From: Mediterraneibacter catenae
GTDB taxonomy: Bacteria; Bacillota; Clostridia; Lachnospirales; Lachnospiraceae
Assembly: GCF_008691045.1 (NCBI RefSeq)
Contig: NZ_VMSO01000007.1
Span: 1-64,000, forward strand
Direction: 5' to 3'
Length of the DNA stretch: 64,000 nt
Part shown: one piece after another, positions 17,655 to 26,831 of the stretch
Numbering within the stretch: the first letter of the stretch is position 1
How the letters are laid out: each line of letters starts with the position of its first letter
The notes under the pieces: generated by a model
What the model was told of the DNA's origin: nothing
Database searches by the model: none
Seen by the model: only the letters and a program-made list of their open reading frames with translations
Program-made: the position numbers and the translations under genes

Positions 17655-17697
17655 AAGATTCAGTAAAGAAAACAGAGAGGAACAGGAGAAATCACAC

Positions 17698-19923
17698 ATG
17701 AACATTTCCGTAAACAGCAAAAAAGACACATTCCACCTTTACAACAATGAAATCAGTTATATTATGACAGTCCTGCCGAACAGACAGATGGGACAGCTTT
17801 ATTTCGGAGCAAGGATCCATGAGCGTGAGGATTATTCTTATCTTCTGGAAATGAGATCCCGACCGATGACTGCATGCATCTCCGAAGCTGACAAAGTTTT
17901 TTCCATGGAACATATCCGTCAGGAATACGGCGTGTTTGGGTCTACTGATTTCCGTTCTCCCGCAGTAGAAATACTTCAGAAGAACGGGAGCCGTATCTGT
18001 GAATTCCTTTTTGAGGATTACCGGATTGAGAGCGGAAAACCGGAGCTGGAAGGGCTTCCTGCTACCTATACAGAAGATAAAAGAGAAGCGATGACTCTCG
18101 TAGTTATCCTGAAAGATCCGCTTACGCAGATACGTCTCGAACTTCTCTATACTATCTTTGAAAAAGGAGGTATTCTTGCACGGAGTGCACGATTTATCAA
18201 TGAGAGCACCGACGACGTCCATCTGACCACTGCCATGAGCATCTGCATGGATCTTCCGGACAGTGATTACGAATGGATACAGTTCTCCGGAGCATGGGCG
18301 AGAGAACGTTATCCGAAGACAAGACATCTGGAGGCCGGTATCCAGTCTGTAGGAAGCATGCGAGGCCATTCCTCCCACAACCACAATCCTTTTGTGATCC
18401 TCAAACGCCCGACTGCAGATGAATTTCAAGGTGAGGCTATCGGTTTCAGTTTGATCTACAGCGGCAATTTTCTCGCGCAGGCGGAAGTAGATTCTTATAA
18501 TACAACAAGATTTACAATGGGCATCCATCCGGCAGGTTTCGACTGGAAGTTATCATCCGGGGAGACCTTCCAGACGCCAGAGGCTGTCATAGTATACACG
18601 GACAAAGGTATGAACAGTCTGAGCCAGACGTTCCACCGCCTGTATCAGAAGCGCCTTGCAAGAGGTTACTGGAGAGACAGGGAGCGTCCGATTCTCATCA
18701 ATAACTGGGAAGCTACCTATTTTGATTTCGATGAGGAGAAACTGCTGACAATCGCGCGCAAGGCAAAAGAATGCGGCGTAGAGCTCTTCGTGCTCGACGA
18801 CGGCTGGTTCGGACAGAGAAACCATGAGCATGCCGGGCTGGGGGACTGGTTTGCAAACGAAAAGAAACTTCCAGCAGGGATCACCGGGCTCTCCGAAAAG
18901 ATCGAAGAGATGGGCATGATGTTCGGGCTCTGGTTCGAGCCTGAGATGATAAATAAAGATTCAAACTTGTACCGCGAGCATCCTGACTGGATCATTGAGA
19001 CTCCCGGGCGCAATACTTCCCATGGACGATTTCAGTATGTGCTGGATTTTTCAAGAGAGGAAGTAGTGGACAGAATATACGAGATGATGGCAAAGCTTCT
19101 CTCCGAGGCTAAAATCTCTTACATCAAATGGGACATGAACCGGAGCATCACGGAATGTTACAGTGCGGCATTTTCGCCGGACCGCCAGGGAGAAGTGTAT
19201 CACCGGTACATCCTTGGCGTCTACAATCTGTATGAAAGACTCACAAGCAGTTTCCCGCAGGTTCTCTTCGAATCCTGCGCCAGCGGCGGAGGACGCTTTG
19301 ACCCGGGCCTTCTTTATTATGCGCCTCAGGGGTGGACCAGCGACGATACAGATGCTGTCGAACGGCTGAAGATACAGTATGGTACATCCTATTGCTATCC
19401 GGTAAGCTGTATGGGAAGCCATGTATCTATCACTCCAAATCATCAGCTTAATCGTTTTACCCCGCTTTATACACGGGCAAATGTTGCGTATTTCGGGACC
19501 TTTGGCTACGAACTCGATCTAAACAAGCTGACGGACAAAGAATTAGAAGAGGTAAAAAAGCAGATTTGCTTTATGAAAAAAAATCGCAGCCTTATCCAGT
19601 ACGGAACTTTCTACCGTCTGCAAAGTCCGTTTAAGAGCAATGTGGCAGGCTGGATGGTTGTAAATACAGATAGAACGAAAGCTATCGTCGGAAGGTACAA
19701 GATCCTAAACGGTGCAAACCAGCCATTCGAGAGAATGTACTTAAAAGGTTTGGATGCAGACACAAAATACCTTATTAACGGAACAGATACACACTACGGT
19801 GATGAGCTGATGAACTGCGGCCTGATTACCACGGATGCATCTGCAGGAGAGAGTGCGCCGGGAGAGAAGATGAGCTGTGATTTTGACTCAAAGCTGTATA
19901 TAATTGAAGCTTTAGAAAAATAA
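17698..19923 (+). CDS. Alpha-galactosidase, GH36
   Basis: This enzyme hydrolyses terminal alpha-1,6-galactosides such as melibiose and raffinose. The ATG at 17698 follows AGGAACAGGAG and gives 741 aa, the normal GH36 length; a longer open frame upstream overlaps the AraC gene. The N-terminal beta-sandwich is followed by the TIM barrel with FVLDDGWFGQR, the nucleophile Asp in KWDMNRS, ESCASGGGRFDPG and the acid/base Asp in TSDDTDAVERL. There is no signal peptide, so it is cytoplasmic and needs an uptake system that is not in this window. Confidence 0.96.
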   Translation: MNISVNSKKDTFHLYNNEISYIMTVLPNRQMGQLYFGARIHEREDYSYLLEMRSRPMTACISEADKVFSMEHIRQEYGVFGSTDFRSPAVEILQKNGSRICEFLFEDYRIESGKPELEGLPATYTEDKREAMTLVVILKDPLTQIRLELLYTIFEKGGILARSARFINESTDDVHLTTAMSICMDLPDSDYEWIQFSGAWARERYPKTRHLEAGIQSVGSMRGHSSHNHNPFVILKRPTADEFQGEAIGFSLIYSGNFLAQAEVDSYNTTRFTMGIHPAGFDWKLSSGETFQTPEAVIVYTDKGMNSLSQTFHRLYQKRLARGYWRDRERPILINNWEATYFDFDEEKLLTIARKAKECGVELFVLDDGWFGQRNHEHAGLGDWFANEKKLPAGITGLSEKIEEMGMMFGLWFEPEMINKDSNLYREHPDWIIETPGRNTSHGRFQYVLDFSREEVVDRIYEMMAKLLSEAKISYIKWDMNRSITECYSAAFSPDRQGEVYHRYILGVYNLYERLTSSFPQVLFESCASGGGRFDPGLLYYAPQGWTSDDTDAVERLKIQYGTSYCYPVSCMGSHVSITPNHQLNRFTPLYTRANVAYFGTFGYELDLNKLTDKELEEVKKQICFMKKNRSLIQYGTFYRLQSPFKSNVAGWMVVNTDRTKAIVGRYKILNGANQPFERMYLKGLDADTKYLINGTDTHYGDELMNCGLITTDASAGESAPGEKMSCDFDSKLYIIEALEK

Positions 19924-19940
19924 AAGAGGAAATATTTCCA

Positions 19941-19969
19941 GTTTAAAAGATCGAATTCTCCACATACTA
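19941..19969 (+). promoter_or_regulatory. Possible sigma-G promoter of the SASP gene
   Basis: CATACTA (19963-19969) matches a forespore sigma -10 sequence, with a weak GTTTA -35-like match 17 bp upstream. Expression of SASP genes by sigma-G is general knowledge; this particular site is tentative. Confidence 0.35.
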
Positions 19970-20010
19970 CTGATGTAACACGAATCACCGAACAGCAGAT
20001 GTATGATAAC

Positions 20011-20050
20011 CGGCTGCAAACAAGCGGCAGATTACATACAGATGCAGCCG
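20011..20050 (+). other. Hairpin in the SASP leader
   Basis: CGGCTGCA (20011-20018) and TGCAGCCG (20043-20050) can pair across a 24-nt loop. No T-run follows, so this may be a leader structure or a weak terminator of the alpha-galactosidase transcript. Confidence 0.4.
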
Positions 20051-20124
20051 GTCTGAAATGTTACAAAACAAACGAGAGTAACTTCCAAGTCAAGTTACGA
20101 AAATGCAAAAGGAGGAAATTGATC

Positions 20125-20331
20125 ATGGCAAGTCGTTCATCTAACAGAGCAGCAGTGCCTGAAGCTAAAGGCGCTCTGGACAAATTCAAGTACGAAGTGG
20201 CCAACGAGCTGGGGGTACCGTTATCTGACGGTTACAACGGCGACCTTACTTCCAAGCAGAACGGATCAGTAGGCGGATATATGGTCAAGAAAATGATCGA
20301 GCAGCAGGAAAAACAGATGGCAGGCAAATAA
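20125..20331 (+). CDS. Alpha/beta-type small acid-soluble spore protein
   Basis: A 68-aa DNA-binding protein that coats and protects the chromosome in the spore. It has both family signatures: KYEVANELGVPLSDGYNGDL, including the Glu-Leu-Gly germination-protease cleavage region, and the C-terminal GSVGGYMVKKMIE. AGGAGGAAATT precedes the ATG. A strong terminator follows directly, so it is a single-gene unit, as usual for SASPs. It is the clearest evidence that the organism forms endospores. Confidence 0.97.
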   Translation: MASRSSNRAAVPEAKGALDKFKYEVANELGVPLSDGYNGDLTSKQNGSVGGYMVKKMIEQQEKQMAGK

Positions 20332-20356
20332 CATCTGCATTTTCCTCAAACAGGAG

Positions 20357-20390
20357 AAAAGCGTCTGGGATTGACCTGGACGCTTTTTTC
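20357..20390 (+). terminator. Terminator of the SASP gene
   Basis: AAAAGCGTC and GACGCTTTT form a 9-bp stem ending in a T-run. The loop and right arm also contain promoter elements of rsmD. Confidence 0.85.
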
Positions 20391-20399
20391 TGCTAAAAT
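20371..20399 (+). promoter_or_regulatory. Sigma-A promoter of rsmD-coaD inside the SASP terminator
   Basis: TTGACC (20371-20376) and TAAAAT (20394-20399) are separated by 17 bp. The -35 box is in the terminator loop and the spacer contains the T-run. Confidence 0.65.
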
Positions 20400-20429
20400 G
20401 CACCATATCAGGAAACGGGGTGGCATTTT

Positions 20430-20999
20430 ATGAGAGTGATTGCCGGCAGCGCGAGAAGTTTAAAACTTAAGACACCGGATGGTCTGGATACCAGGCCGAC
20501 AACTGACCGTATCAAGGAAACACTGTTCAACATCATCGGTCCGACAGTGTATGACAGCATTTTTCTCGATCTTTTCAGCGGAAGCGGCGGAATCGGTATC
20601 GAGGCTTTGAGCCGGGGCGCTAAAGAAGCTGTATTTGTCGAGAACGATCCCAAAGCGATGCGGTGTATCAAAGACAACTTGCGGTTTACACGTCTTGAGC
20701 CAAAAGCTGTCACTATGACGACGGATGTAATGAACGCACTGTACCGGCTTGAAGGTGAAAAGATATTTGACATTATTTTCATGGATCCGCCATACAACCG
20801 TGAACTGGAAAGAAAAGTACTTGAATACCTGTCCGGGTCGGATCTTGTATATGATGATACCACGATTATTGTCGAAGCATCGAAGGAGACGGATTTTTCT
20901 TATGCAGAAGAACTGGGATTCTCTGTCATACGCGAGAAAATCTACAAAACGAATAAACATGTGTTTATTGGGAGAGCGGGGGTTGAAGAAATATGTTAA
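20430..20999 (+). CDS. rsmD: 16S rRNA (guanine(966)-N2)-methyltransferase RsmD
   Basis: RsmD methylates G966 of 16S rRNA in the assembling 30S subunit, using S-adenosylmethionine. The 189-aa product begins [16 protein letters not shown], the family start, followed by [13 protein letters not shown], the SAM-binding [18 protein letters not shown] and the catalytic MDPPY motif (N/DPPY type). Its end overlaps coaD by 7 nt. The rsmD-coaD pairing is widely conserved in Firmicutes. Confidence 0.97.
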   Translation: MRVIAGSARSLKLKTPDGLDTRPTTDRIKETLFNIIGPTVYDSIFLDLFSGSGGIGIEALSRGAKEAVFVENDPKAMRCIKDNLRFTRLEPKAVTMTTDVMNALYRLEGEKIFDIIFMDPPYNRELERKVLEYLSGSDLVYDDTTIIVEASKETDFSYAEELGFSVIREKIYKTNKHVFIGRAGVEEIC

Positions 21000-21490
21000 G
21001 AGCAATTTATCCCGGCAGTTTTGATCCGGTCACATACGGGCATAGAGACATCATCGAAAGATCCTCTAAAATCGTAGATGAACTGATTGTCGGAGTATTG
21101 TGTAATAAAGCGAAAATGCCGTTGTTTTCTGTGGAAGAACGTGTTAAAATGTTAAATGAAGTGACAAAAGATCTCAAAAATATCCGGATCGTTCCTTTCG
21201 ACGGGCTTCTCGTTGAGTTTGCTGCGAAGATGGAAGCAGATCTGATCATAAGAGGACTGCGTGCGATCACGGATTTTGAATATGAATTGCAAATGTCACA
21301 GACAAATCATAAACTGGAACCAAATGTTGAGACAATGTTTTTGACTACCAGTATTGAATATTCATATTTGAGTTCCACCACAGTAAAAGAAATCGCTGCT
21401 TTTGGGGGAGATCTTACACAGTTTGTGCCGGAAGCAGTGGCTGTGGAACTTAGGAAAAAGATGAGTACAAAAGGAGAGTGTAACAAATGA
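20993..21490 (+). CDS. coaD: Phosphopantetheine adenylyltransferase
   Basis: CoaD makes dephospho-CoA from 4'-phosphopantetheine and ATP, the penultimate step of coenzyme A synthesis. The 165-aa protein shows the nucleotidyltransferase motif [16 protein letters not shown] near its N-terminus, the substrate-binding [15 protein letters not shown] and the second motif [16 protein letters not shown]. It begins inside the last codons of rsmD and its TGA overlaps the ATG of the next gene, so the three genes are translationally linked. Confidence 0.98.
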   Translation: MLRAIYPGSFDPVTYGHRDIIERSSKIVDELIVGVLCNKAKMPLFSVEERVKMLNEVTKDLKNIRIVPFDGLLVEFAAKMEADLIIRGLRAITDFEYELQMSQTNHKLEPNVETMFLTTSIEYSYLSSTTVKEIAAFGGDLTQFVPEAVAVELRKKMSTKGECNK

Positions 21491-22062
21491 GCAGCCGTAT
21501 TGAGCAGATTATCGAAGAGATCGAGGAGTACATCGACAGAGATTGTAAATTCCAGCCGCTGTCTACGACTAAGATCATTGTCAATAAGGAGCATCTTGAC
21601 GAGCTTTTGAGAGAACTCCGCATGAAGACACCAGATGAGATCAAGCGTTATCAGAAGATTATCGCAAATCGTGACGCCATACTTGCTGACGCAAAGGCAA
21701 AAGCCGAGGCCATGATCGAGGATGCACAGGTACAGACGACAGAGCTCGTCAGTGAACATGAGATCATGCAGCAGGCATATGCGCAGGCGAACGAGATTGT
21801 AACTCAGGCGACAGCACAAGCTCAGGAAATTATCGACAACGCCACATCTGACGCCAATGCTATCCGTATCGGCGCGATCCAGTACACAGACGACCTTCTT
21901 GCCAATGCGGAGAGCATCATAGGTCATACACTTGACAGTTACACGACAAAATATGACGGTCTGATCAATTCCCTTCAGGAATGCTATGACACTGTCCGTT
22001 CCAACCGTGCGGAACTTGAGATTCCGGATGAAGATACCGGCAGTTATGATTCCCAGAATTAA
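21487..22062 (+). CDS. Coiled-coil protein of unknown function (coaD-linked)
   Basis: A 191-aa soluble protein whose middle (about residues 45-125) is a long Ala/Glu/Gln-rich helix with repeated AxAxxEAxxx-like heptads, similar in texture to ATP synthase b subunits or DivIVA-like proteins. The N-terminus ([15 protein letters not shown]) is also helical. It overlaps coaD by 4 nt (ATGA) and faces ylbJ. Homologues beside coaD in Clostridia are often labelled ATPase, but no Walker motif is present, so that label is not supported. A role in division or sporulation would fit the shape but is unproven. Confidence 0.8.
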   Translation: MSSRIEQIIEEIEEYIDRDCKFQPLSTTKIIVNKEHLDELLRELRMKTPDEIKRYQKIIANRDAILADAKAKAEAMIEDAQVQTTELVSEHEIMQQAYAQANEIVTQATAQAQEIIDNATSDANAIRIGAIQYTDDLLANAESIIGHTLDSYTTKYDGLINSLQECYDTVRSNRAELEIPDEDTGSYDSQN

Positions 22063-22109
22063 GCGGACCTTAACTTCGGCTGACAAAGAAGACGGCCGGC
22101 GGCTATTAT

Positions 22110-23042
22110 TCAGAACATACGCATATATAAAGCACCTGCCAGACTGGCTGCCGCTGCGGCAGTCAGTTTTTGTATGATGTAAGGCAGAAACGGCAGACCT
22201 GTATCTTTAATCATACATTGTGTCTGTGCTGCCGCACAGAAGCCACCGAATGAAGTAAGACCCAGTATGAGAGGATAACTAACCGACAGATCTGCCAGCA
22301 GTCTGTTGACCATAAGTATGCCATTGGTCATTTCCAGCGTCGGCAGAATCACGGCAAGTATTTTATTGTCTGCTGTAATATTTCCAGGCAGGGATATCAA
22401 TATCGAAAAGAATATGATATATAACCCTACATTTACAATGGATTCAAAGCTGTCTGTCAGGCAGGCATCCAGCATCGTAAAATCCACTGTTTTTCTAATG
22501 TTTGTATCTTTTTGGTCCACATCCGGGAAATGTTTCTCTCCCTTTAAATAGAATCTGCGGAAAAGTAGACTGAGAAAGACCGGGACACCGACCAGGATCA
22601 GCAGGGTGGGAATCATAAGATCCTCTCTGCCAAGTGTCTTCCACACGATAAAATTCATAATAAAGACCGGGCTTGTATTATTACAGAAAGATAGAAGATA
22701 CGCCCCCTCGTTCTGAGTTATCCTGCCCGCACGCACCAAATCTGCCGACACTTTTGCTCCCATCGGGTAACCGCACAGGAATCCGGTTATCACTGCAAAT
22801 GCACCGTTTTTTGATGTTGCGAACAAAACTGAGAACATTCTGCCGAACAGCCGCGCTATAATATTGATGCCGCCTCCCGCATGCATCAGCCCGGAGATGA
22901 GCATAAATGGAAACAGGGTCGGAAATACGATCTGGAACCATAGAAGCAGTCCGCTTTCAGCCCCTTCAAAAACTGCTTTGGGCGAGAAGAGCATCGCAAG
23001 GAAAAGGAAAACTATTGGAAGAGCCGATATGATCTGTTTCAT
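22110..23042 (-). CDS. ylbJ: Sporulation integral membrane protein YlbJ
   Basis: A 310-aa polytopic membrane protein with the nucleoside-recognition (Gate) fold: PTLFPFMLISGLMHAGGG, the ITGFLCGYPMGAKVSADLVR motif and NTSPVFIMNFIVW. In Bacillus, ylbJ lies next to coaD (ylbI) and is needed for spore formation under mother-cell sigma-E control. Here it converges on the coaD operon. Its last codons contain, on the opposite strand, the terminator hairpin of that operon, so the Ala-rich C-terminus (LTAAAAASLAGALY) is partly shaped by an RNA signal. Confidence 0.93.
   Translation of the reverse strand: MKQIISALPIVFLFLAMLFSPKAVFEGAESGLLLWFQIVFPTLFPFMLISGLMHAGGGINIIARLFGRMFSVLFATSKNGAFAVITGFLCGYPMGAKVSADLVRAGRITQNEGAYLLSFCNNTSPVFIMNFIVWKTLGREDLMIPTLLILVGVPVFLSLLFRRFYLKGEKHFPDVDQKDTNIRKTVDFTMLDACLTDSFESIVNVGLYIIFFSILISLPGNITADNKILAVILPTLEMTNGILMVNRLLADLSVSYPLILGLTSFGGFCAAAQTQCMIKDTGLPFLPYIIQKLTAAAAASLAGALYMRMF
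22143..22171 (+). terminator. Terminator of the rsmD-coaD operon inside ylbJ
   Basis: ACTGGCTGCC (22143-22152) and GGCAGTCAGT (22158-22167) form a 10-bp stem including one G-T pair, followed by TTTTT. It lies within the convergent ylbJ coding sequence and faces the plus strand only. Confidence 0.75.
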
Positions 23043-23144
23043 AAAAACGTCCCGCTCCTGTTTATCTAATAGTCAATTTAGATATATGACAATAGTATGT
23101 TCTTTATGAACAGCTCATATAGTAAAAGAAAAAAGGAGTCACTC

Positions 23145-23972
23145 TTGAAACACATTTTAAGATACTGCCTTCTTTTATTTCTTATCACTTTCTTCTGTTC
23201 ACTGTGGATACCGAGACTTCGTTATATGAGTGAGAGAAGCCGGCTGTCTTCAGATATAGTGGAAAGCGCAGAATTCCGGCAGCAGACAGTCGACCAAGGA
23301 ACGGCAGGCTTGATCCGTGACATGGATTCTCCGGGTGAATACCTGGCTGTATACTGGCTTGAGAGCAGGTTCGGTGAACGCAGCATCAATCTTTCTCCGG
23401 ATGACGCCCTCTCTTTGAGAAAACGCTGGGAAAAAGCGGATGGATGGAGTGATTATTTAAGTACGTGTCAGGCCATCTGGGACGATCTCGTTTATTTCCC
23501 TGTCGCATCGTCAAAGACTGCCGATATTAATGTGACATTTGAAGATTCCTGGATGTTCGACCGGTCATACAAAGGAGAGAGAGTACATGAAGGCACAGAT
23601 ATCATGCCGGACAAAAACGAGCGCGGCGTCCTGCCTGTCGTAAGCATGACAGATGGTGTAGTGCAGAACAAGGGCTGGCTTGAACTGGGTGGATACCGCA
23701 TCGGTATCCGTACTCCCGGCGGTGCGTACTTCTATTATGCCCATCTGGACTCCTACGCAGATATTGAAGAGGGGGATAAGATAAAAGCCGGAGACCTGCT
23801 CGGCTATATGGGCGACACCGGATACGGAACTGAAGAGGGAACGAAAGGAAAATTCCCAGTACATCTGCATCTGGGAATCTATGTATATGATAAGGGTCAG
23901 GAGATCAGCGTGAATCCCTATCCGGCCCTCAAATACGTTGAAGAGAAAAATATCGACTATCATGAAAGATAA
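23145..23972 (+). CDS. M23 family metallopeptidase, membrane-anchored
   Basis: A peptidoglycan endopeptidase-like protein of 275 aa. A TTG at 23145 is chosen because AAAAGGAG stands 6 nt before it; the upstream ATGs have no ribosome site. An N-terminal hydrophobic anchor (RYCLLLFLITFFCSLWI) is followed by a helical linker and the C-terminal LytM domain with zinc ligands in HEGTDIM and HLHLGIYVYD. The layout resembles SpoIIQ-type or cell-separation endopeptidases. Diverging from ylbJ, it could act in spore engulfment, but a vegetative role is equally possible. Confidence 0.85.
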   Translation: MKHILRYCLLLFLITFFCSLWIPRLRYMSERSRLSSDIVESAEFRQQTVDQGTAGLIRDMDSPGEYLAVYWLESRFGERSINLSPDDALSLRKRWEKADGWSDYLSTCQAIWDDLVYFPVASSKTADINVTFEDSWMFDRSYKGERVHEGTDIMPDKNERGVLPVVSMTDGVVQNKGWLELGGYRIGIRTPGGAYFYYAHLDSYADIEEGDKIKAGDLLGYMGDTGYGTEEGTKGKFPVHLHLGIYVYDKGQEISVNPYPALKYVEEKNIDYHER

Positions 23973-24001
23973 TGATATACTATCGACTATGGAGGAAAAA
24001 A

Positions 24002-25453
24002 ATGAATCTGCCATCAGCGTTTGAAGAGAAAATGAAATACCTGCTCGGCACGGAATACGACGATTATCTTAATTGTTTTGACGAACCGCGCCATTATGGG
24101 CTCCGTATCAATACGGCCAAAATTTCGGTGGAGGATTTTCTTAAAATCTCTCCATGGCCTTTGGAAAAAGTACCGTGGATACATAACGGATTTTATTATG
24201 ACGGCGAGAACTGTCAGCCGGCGAAACATCCCTATTACTATGCCGGTCTTTATTACCTGCAGGAGCCGAGTGCCATGACGCCTGCCGACCGCCTTCCCAT
24301 AGAACCGGGCGACCGCGTACTGGACGTATGCGCTGCCCCTGGCGGAAAGGCGACGGAGCTGGGGGCCAGATTAAACGGTACCGGCGTCCTGGCAGCTAAT
24401 GACTTGAGCACTTCCCGCGCAAAAGGTCTCCTGAAAAATATTGAACTTATGGGAATCGGTAATGTCCTCGTCCTGAGCGAGGAGCCGGGAAAACTGATTC
24501 CTTATTTTACAGAATATTTTGACAAGATCCTGATCGACGCCCCCTGCTCCGGCGAGGGAATGTTCCGCAAAGACCGAAAAATGATCCGTGCATGGGAAGA
24601 GCACGGTCCGGATTATTTTTCTAAGATCCAGAGGAGTATCATCACGCAGGCTGCACAGATGCTGCGTCCGGGCGGCATGATCCTGTACTCGACCTGTACG
24701 TTCTCCCCTGAAGAAAATGAACAGACGATCGAATACCTTCTGAAGCAGCGCCCTGATTTTGATATATGCGAGATGGAAGGGTATGAAGGTTTCTCACAGG
24801 GACTGCCTGAGATGACGGATTCCGGGGATGAGCGTCTCAGACATACAGTACGTATTTTCCCTCACCGGATGAAAGGTGAAGGGCATTTTCTGGCTTTGCT
24901 CAGGAAAAAGGAAACCGGCAGTCTGGAGGAAGAGATGGTGGCTGCCCCGTCCACATATCCAGGTGCAGGATCATGCAGGAAATCCGGGGCTCAGACTGGC
25001 GCAAGAACCGGCGCAGGGCGCAAAAAACTTCCGGAAGAACTTACCTCTTTCCTCGCAGACATAAATCGCCAATTTGATCCGGACCGGATGGATATCCGCG
25101 GTGACAAAGTTTATTATATGCCAGAGGGAATGCCGGCTTTAAACGGCATACGGTTTCTCCGCACAGGTCTCTTCCTCGGTGAACTCAAGAAGAAGAGATT
25201 TGAACCGAGTCAGGCATTTGCGATGAATCTGAAGAAAGAAGAGTATGCACGTATCATTGATCTGCCCGTGTCTGACGAGCGGGTCATTAAATATCTGAAA
25301 GGGGAGACACTGGATGTTGAGGACCTTGTATCTGCAAAGGAGAAGGGCTGGTATCTCGTCTGTGTGGACGGATATCCCCTCGGCTTCGGAAAACTTGCAG
25401 GTCAGGTTCTGAAGAATAAATATCTCCCCGGATGGCGGTGGCAGTCAGTATGA
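24002..25453 (+). CDS. rsmF: rRNA cytosine-C5-methyltransferase (RsmF/NOL1-NOP2 family)
   Basis: A SAM-dependent RNA m5C methyltransferase. The start at 24002 is set by GGAGG; the 483-aa product contains VLDVCAAPGGKATELGA (SAM site), the two catalytic cysteine motifs IDAPCSGEGMF and LYSTCTFSPEENE, and a C-terminal PUA-like/RsmF extension (from about residue 300). That C-terminal extension is typical of the Firmicute RsmF form that modifies several 16S positions. Its end overlaps the next gene by 4 nt (ATGA). It opens a dense run of eight genes reaching to recU. Confidence 0.92.
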   Translation: MNLPSAFEEKMKYLLGTEYDDYLNCFDEPRHYGLRINTAKISVEDFLKISPWPLEKVPWIHNGFYYDGENCQPAKHPYYYAGLYYLQEPSAMTPADRLPIEPGDRVLDVCAAPGGKATELGARLNGTGVLAANDLSTSRAKGLLKNIELMGIGNVLVLSEEPGKLIPYFTEYFDKILIDAPCSGEGMFRKDRKMIRAWEEHGPDYFSKIQRSIITQAAQMLRPGGMILYSTCTFSPEENEQTIEYLLKQRPDFDICEMEGYEGFSQGLPEMTDSGDERLRHTVRIFPHRMKGEGHFLALLRKKETGSLEEEMVAAPSTYPGAGSCRKSGAQTGARTGAGRKKLPEELTSFLADINRQFDPDRMDIRGDKVYYMPEGMPALNGIRFLRTGLFLGELKKKRFEPSQAFAMNLKKEEYARIIDLPVSDERVIKYLKGETLDVEDLVSAKEKGWYLVCVDGYPLGFGKLAGQVLKNKYLPGWRWQSV

Positions 25454-26175
25454 AGATCAGACTCGACAAATACCTTGCGGATATGGGACTCGGCACGAGA
25501 AGCGAGGTCAAAAAAGAAATCCGGAACGGAAGAGTTTCTCTCAACGGTACCGCAGTATACCGGCCGGAGATAAAGATCGATACAGATCAGGACAAGATCA
25601 CATTTCAGGGTGAACCAGTCATCTATGAAAAATACGAATACTATATGCTGAACAAACCGGCTGGTGTTGTGTCTGCCACTGAAGACCGGAATGAGACAAC
25701 CGTGATCGATCTGATCAAAGACAGAAAGAGAGATGATCTCTTTCCTGTGGGAAGACTTGACAAAGATACTGAAGGGCTTCTTATCATCACCAATGACGGT
25801 GATCTCGCACACCGGCTGCTCTCGCCAAAGAAGCATGTGGATAAGGTCTATTTTGCGAGGGTAAAAGGACTTGTAACAGAAGAGGATATACAAAGCTTTA
25901 CACAGGGGCTGGATATCGGAGACGAGAAGCCGACTCTCCCTGCAGAGCTTGTCATCTGTTCTCCGGGCGGGATCTCCGAGATCTGTCTGACGATCCGCGA
26001 AGGGAGATTCCATCAGGTCAAACGGATGTTCCAGGCAGTCGGGAAAGAAGTCATTTATCTGAAGCGTCTCCGAATGGGCTGCATCACTCTGGATGAAGCA
26101 CTGAAACCGGGAGAATATCGCAGACTGACAGAAGAAGAGGTAAAACGATTATGCTCACAGGAAAGAAAGCTGTAA
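25450..26175 (+). CDS. rsuA: RsuA-family 16S rRNA pseudouridine synthase
   Basis: A 241-aa pseudouridine synthase of the RsuA/RluB/E/F group. An N-terminal S4 RNA-binding domain (MKIRLDKYLADMGLGTRSEV) precedes the catalytic domain with YYMLNKPAGVVSATED, the active-site Asp in VGRLDKDTEGLL, and the C-terminal REGRFHQVKRMFQAVGKEV. The length and EDR-containing sequence fit RsuA (uridine 516 of 16S rRNA). The ATG at 25450 overlaps the rsmF stop, and the gene's end overlaps the following HAD gene by 25 nt. Confidence 0.93.
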   Translation: MKIRLDKYLADMGLGTRSEVKKEIRNGRVSLNGTAVYRPEIKIDTDQDKITFQGEPVIYEKYEYYMLNKPAGVVSATEDRNETTVIDLIKDRKRDDLFPVGRLDKDTEGLLIITNDGDLAHRLLSPKKHVDKVYFARVKGLVTEEDIQSFTQGLDIGDEKPTLPAELVICSPGGISEICLTIREGRFHQVKRMFQAVGKEVIYLKRLRMGCITLDEALKPGEYRRLTEEEVKRLCSQERKL

Positions 26176-26831
26176 TATTTGACATGGACGGCTCTTTGGT
26201 AGACTCCATGTGGATCTGGCCCGAGGTCGACCGGATCTATATGGAGAAATACCATCTCACGGAGCCTGCCACTTTTCACAGAGATATCGAGGGCAAGAGT
26301 TACACAGAGACCGCCCGGTACTTTGTCGACACATTCCAGACACTGGACAGGACAGTAGAACAGGTTATGCAGGAGTGGCGTGACATGACGATCCGTCTCT
26401 ACGCCACAGAGGTATTTCCAAAACCGGGCGCCGTTGAATTTTTAAAAGCTATGAAAAAGCAGGGCGTCTTACTGGGCATTGCGACCAGTAATGACCGAAC
26501 TATCGCCGACGCCGCCCTGCAGGCGCGGCATCTTGCGCCGTACTTTGATTCTATACGCACTTCCTGCGAGGTATCCGCGGGGAAACCGGCTCCGGATGTT
26601 TATCTGAAAGTAGCAGAAGATCTCCGCATTGAACCGTCCTCGTGCCTTGTCTTCGAAGACGTGCCCAATGGCATTCTCGCGGGCAAGAACGCCGGAATGG
26701 AAGTGTGCGCTGTGGATGATGAATTTTCCAGAGGTCTGGAAGCGGAAAAGAAACGCCTCGCCGATTATTTTATCCGTGATTTTAATGATATTTTGAGACA
26801 TACCTATGAAAGGTGCGATGAACAGACGTGA
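26151..26831 (+). CDS. HAD family hydrolase (phosphatase)
   Basis: A 226-aa haloacid dehalogenase-superfamily phosphatase, beta-phosphoglucomutase-like subgroup. The nucleophile motif is VIFDMDGSLVDSMW (about residues 8-21), motif II GIATSNDRT, and motifs III/IV SAGKPAPDVYLK and CLVFEDVPNGILAGKNAG. It overlaps both neighbours (rsuA by 25 nt, the next gene by 4 nt with a GTGA). The substrate cannot be deduced; the subgroup includes sugar-phosphate phosphatases and mutases. Confidence 0.9.
   Translation: MLTGKKAVIFDMDGSLVDSMWIWPEVDRIYMEKYHLTEPATFHRDIEGKSYTETARYFVDTFQTLDRTVEQVMQEWRDMTIRLYATEVFPKPGAVEFLKAMKKQGVLLGIATSNDRTIADAALQARHLAPYFDSIRTSCEVSAGKPAPDVYLKVAEDLRIEPSSCLVFEDVPNGILAGKNAGMEVCAVDDEFSRGLEAEKKRLADYFIRDFNDILRHTYERCDEQT

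Noticed and set aside
17428-17697. An N-terminal extension of the alpha-galactosidase
   Set aside because: It overlaps the AraC gene end and its promoter; the ATG at 17698 has a ribosome site and gives the normal GH36 length.
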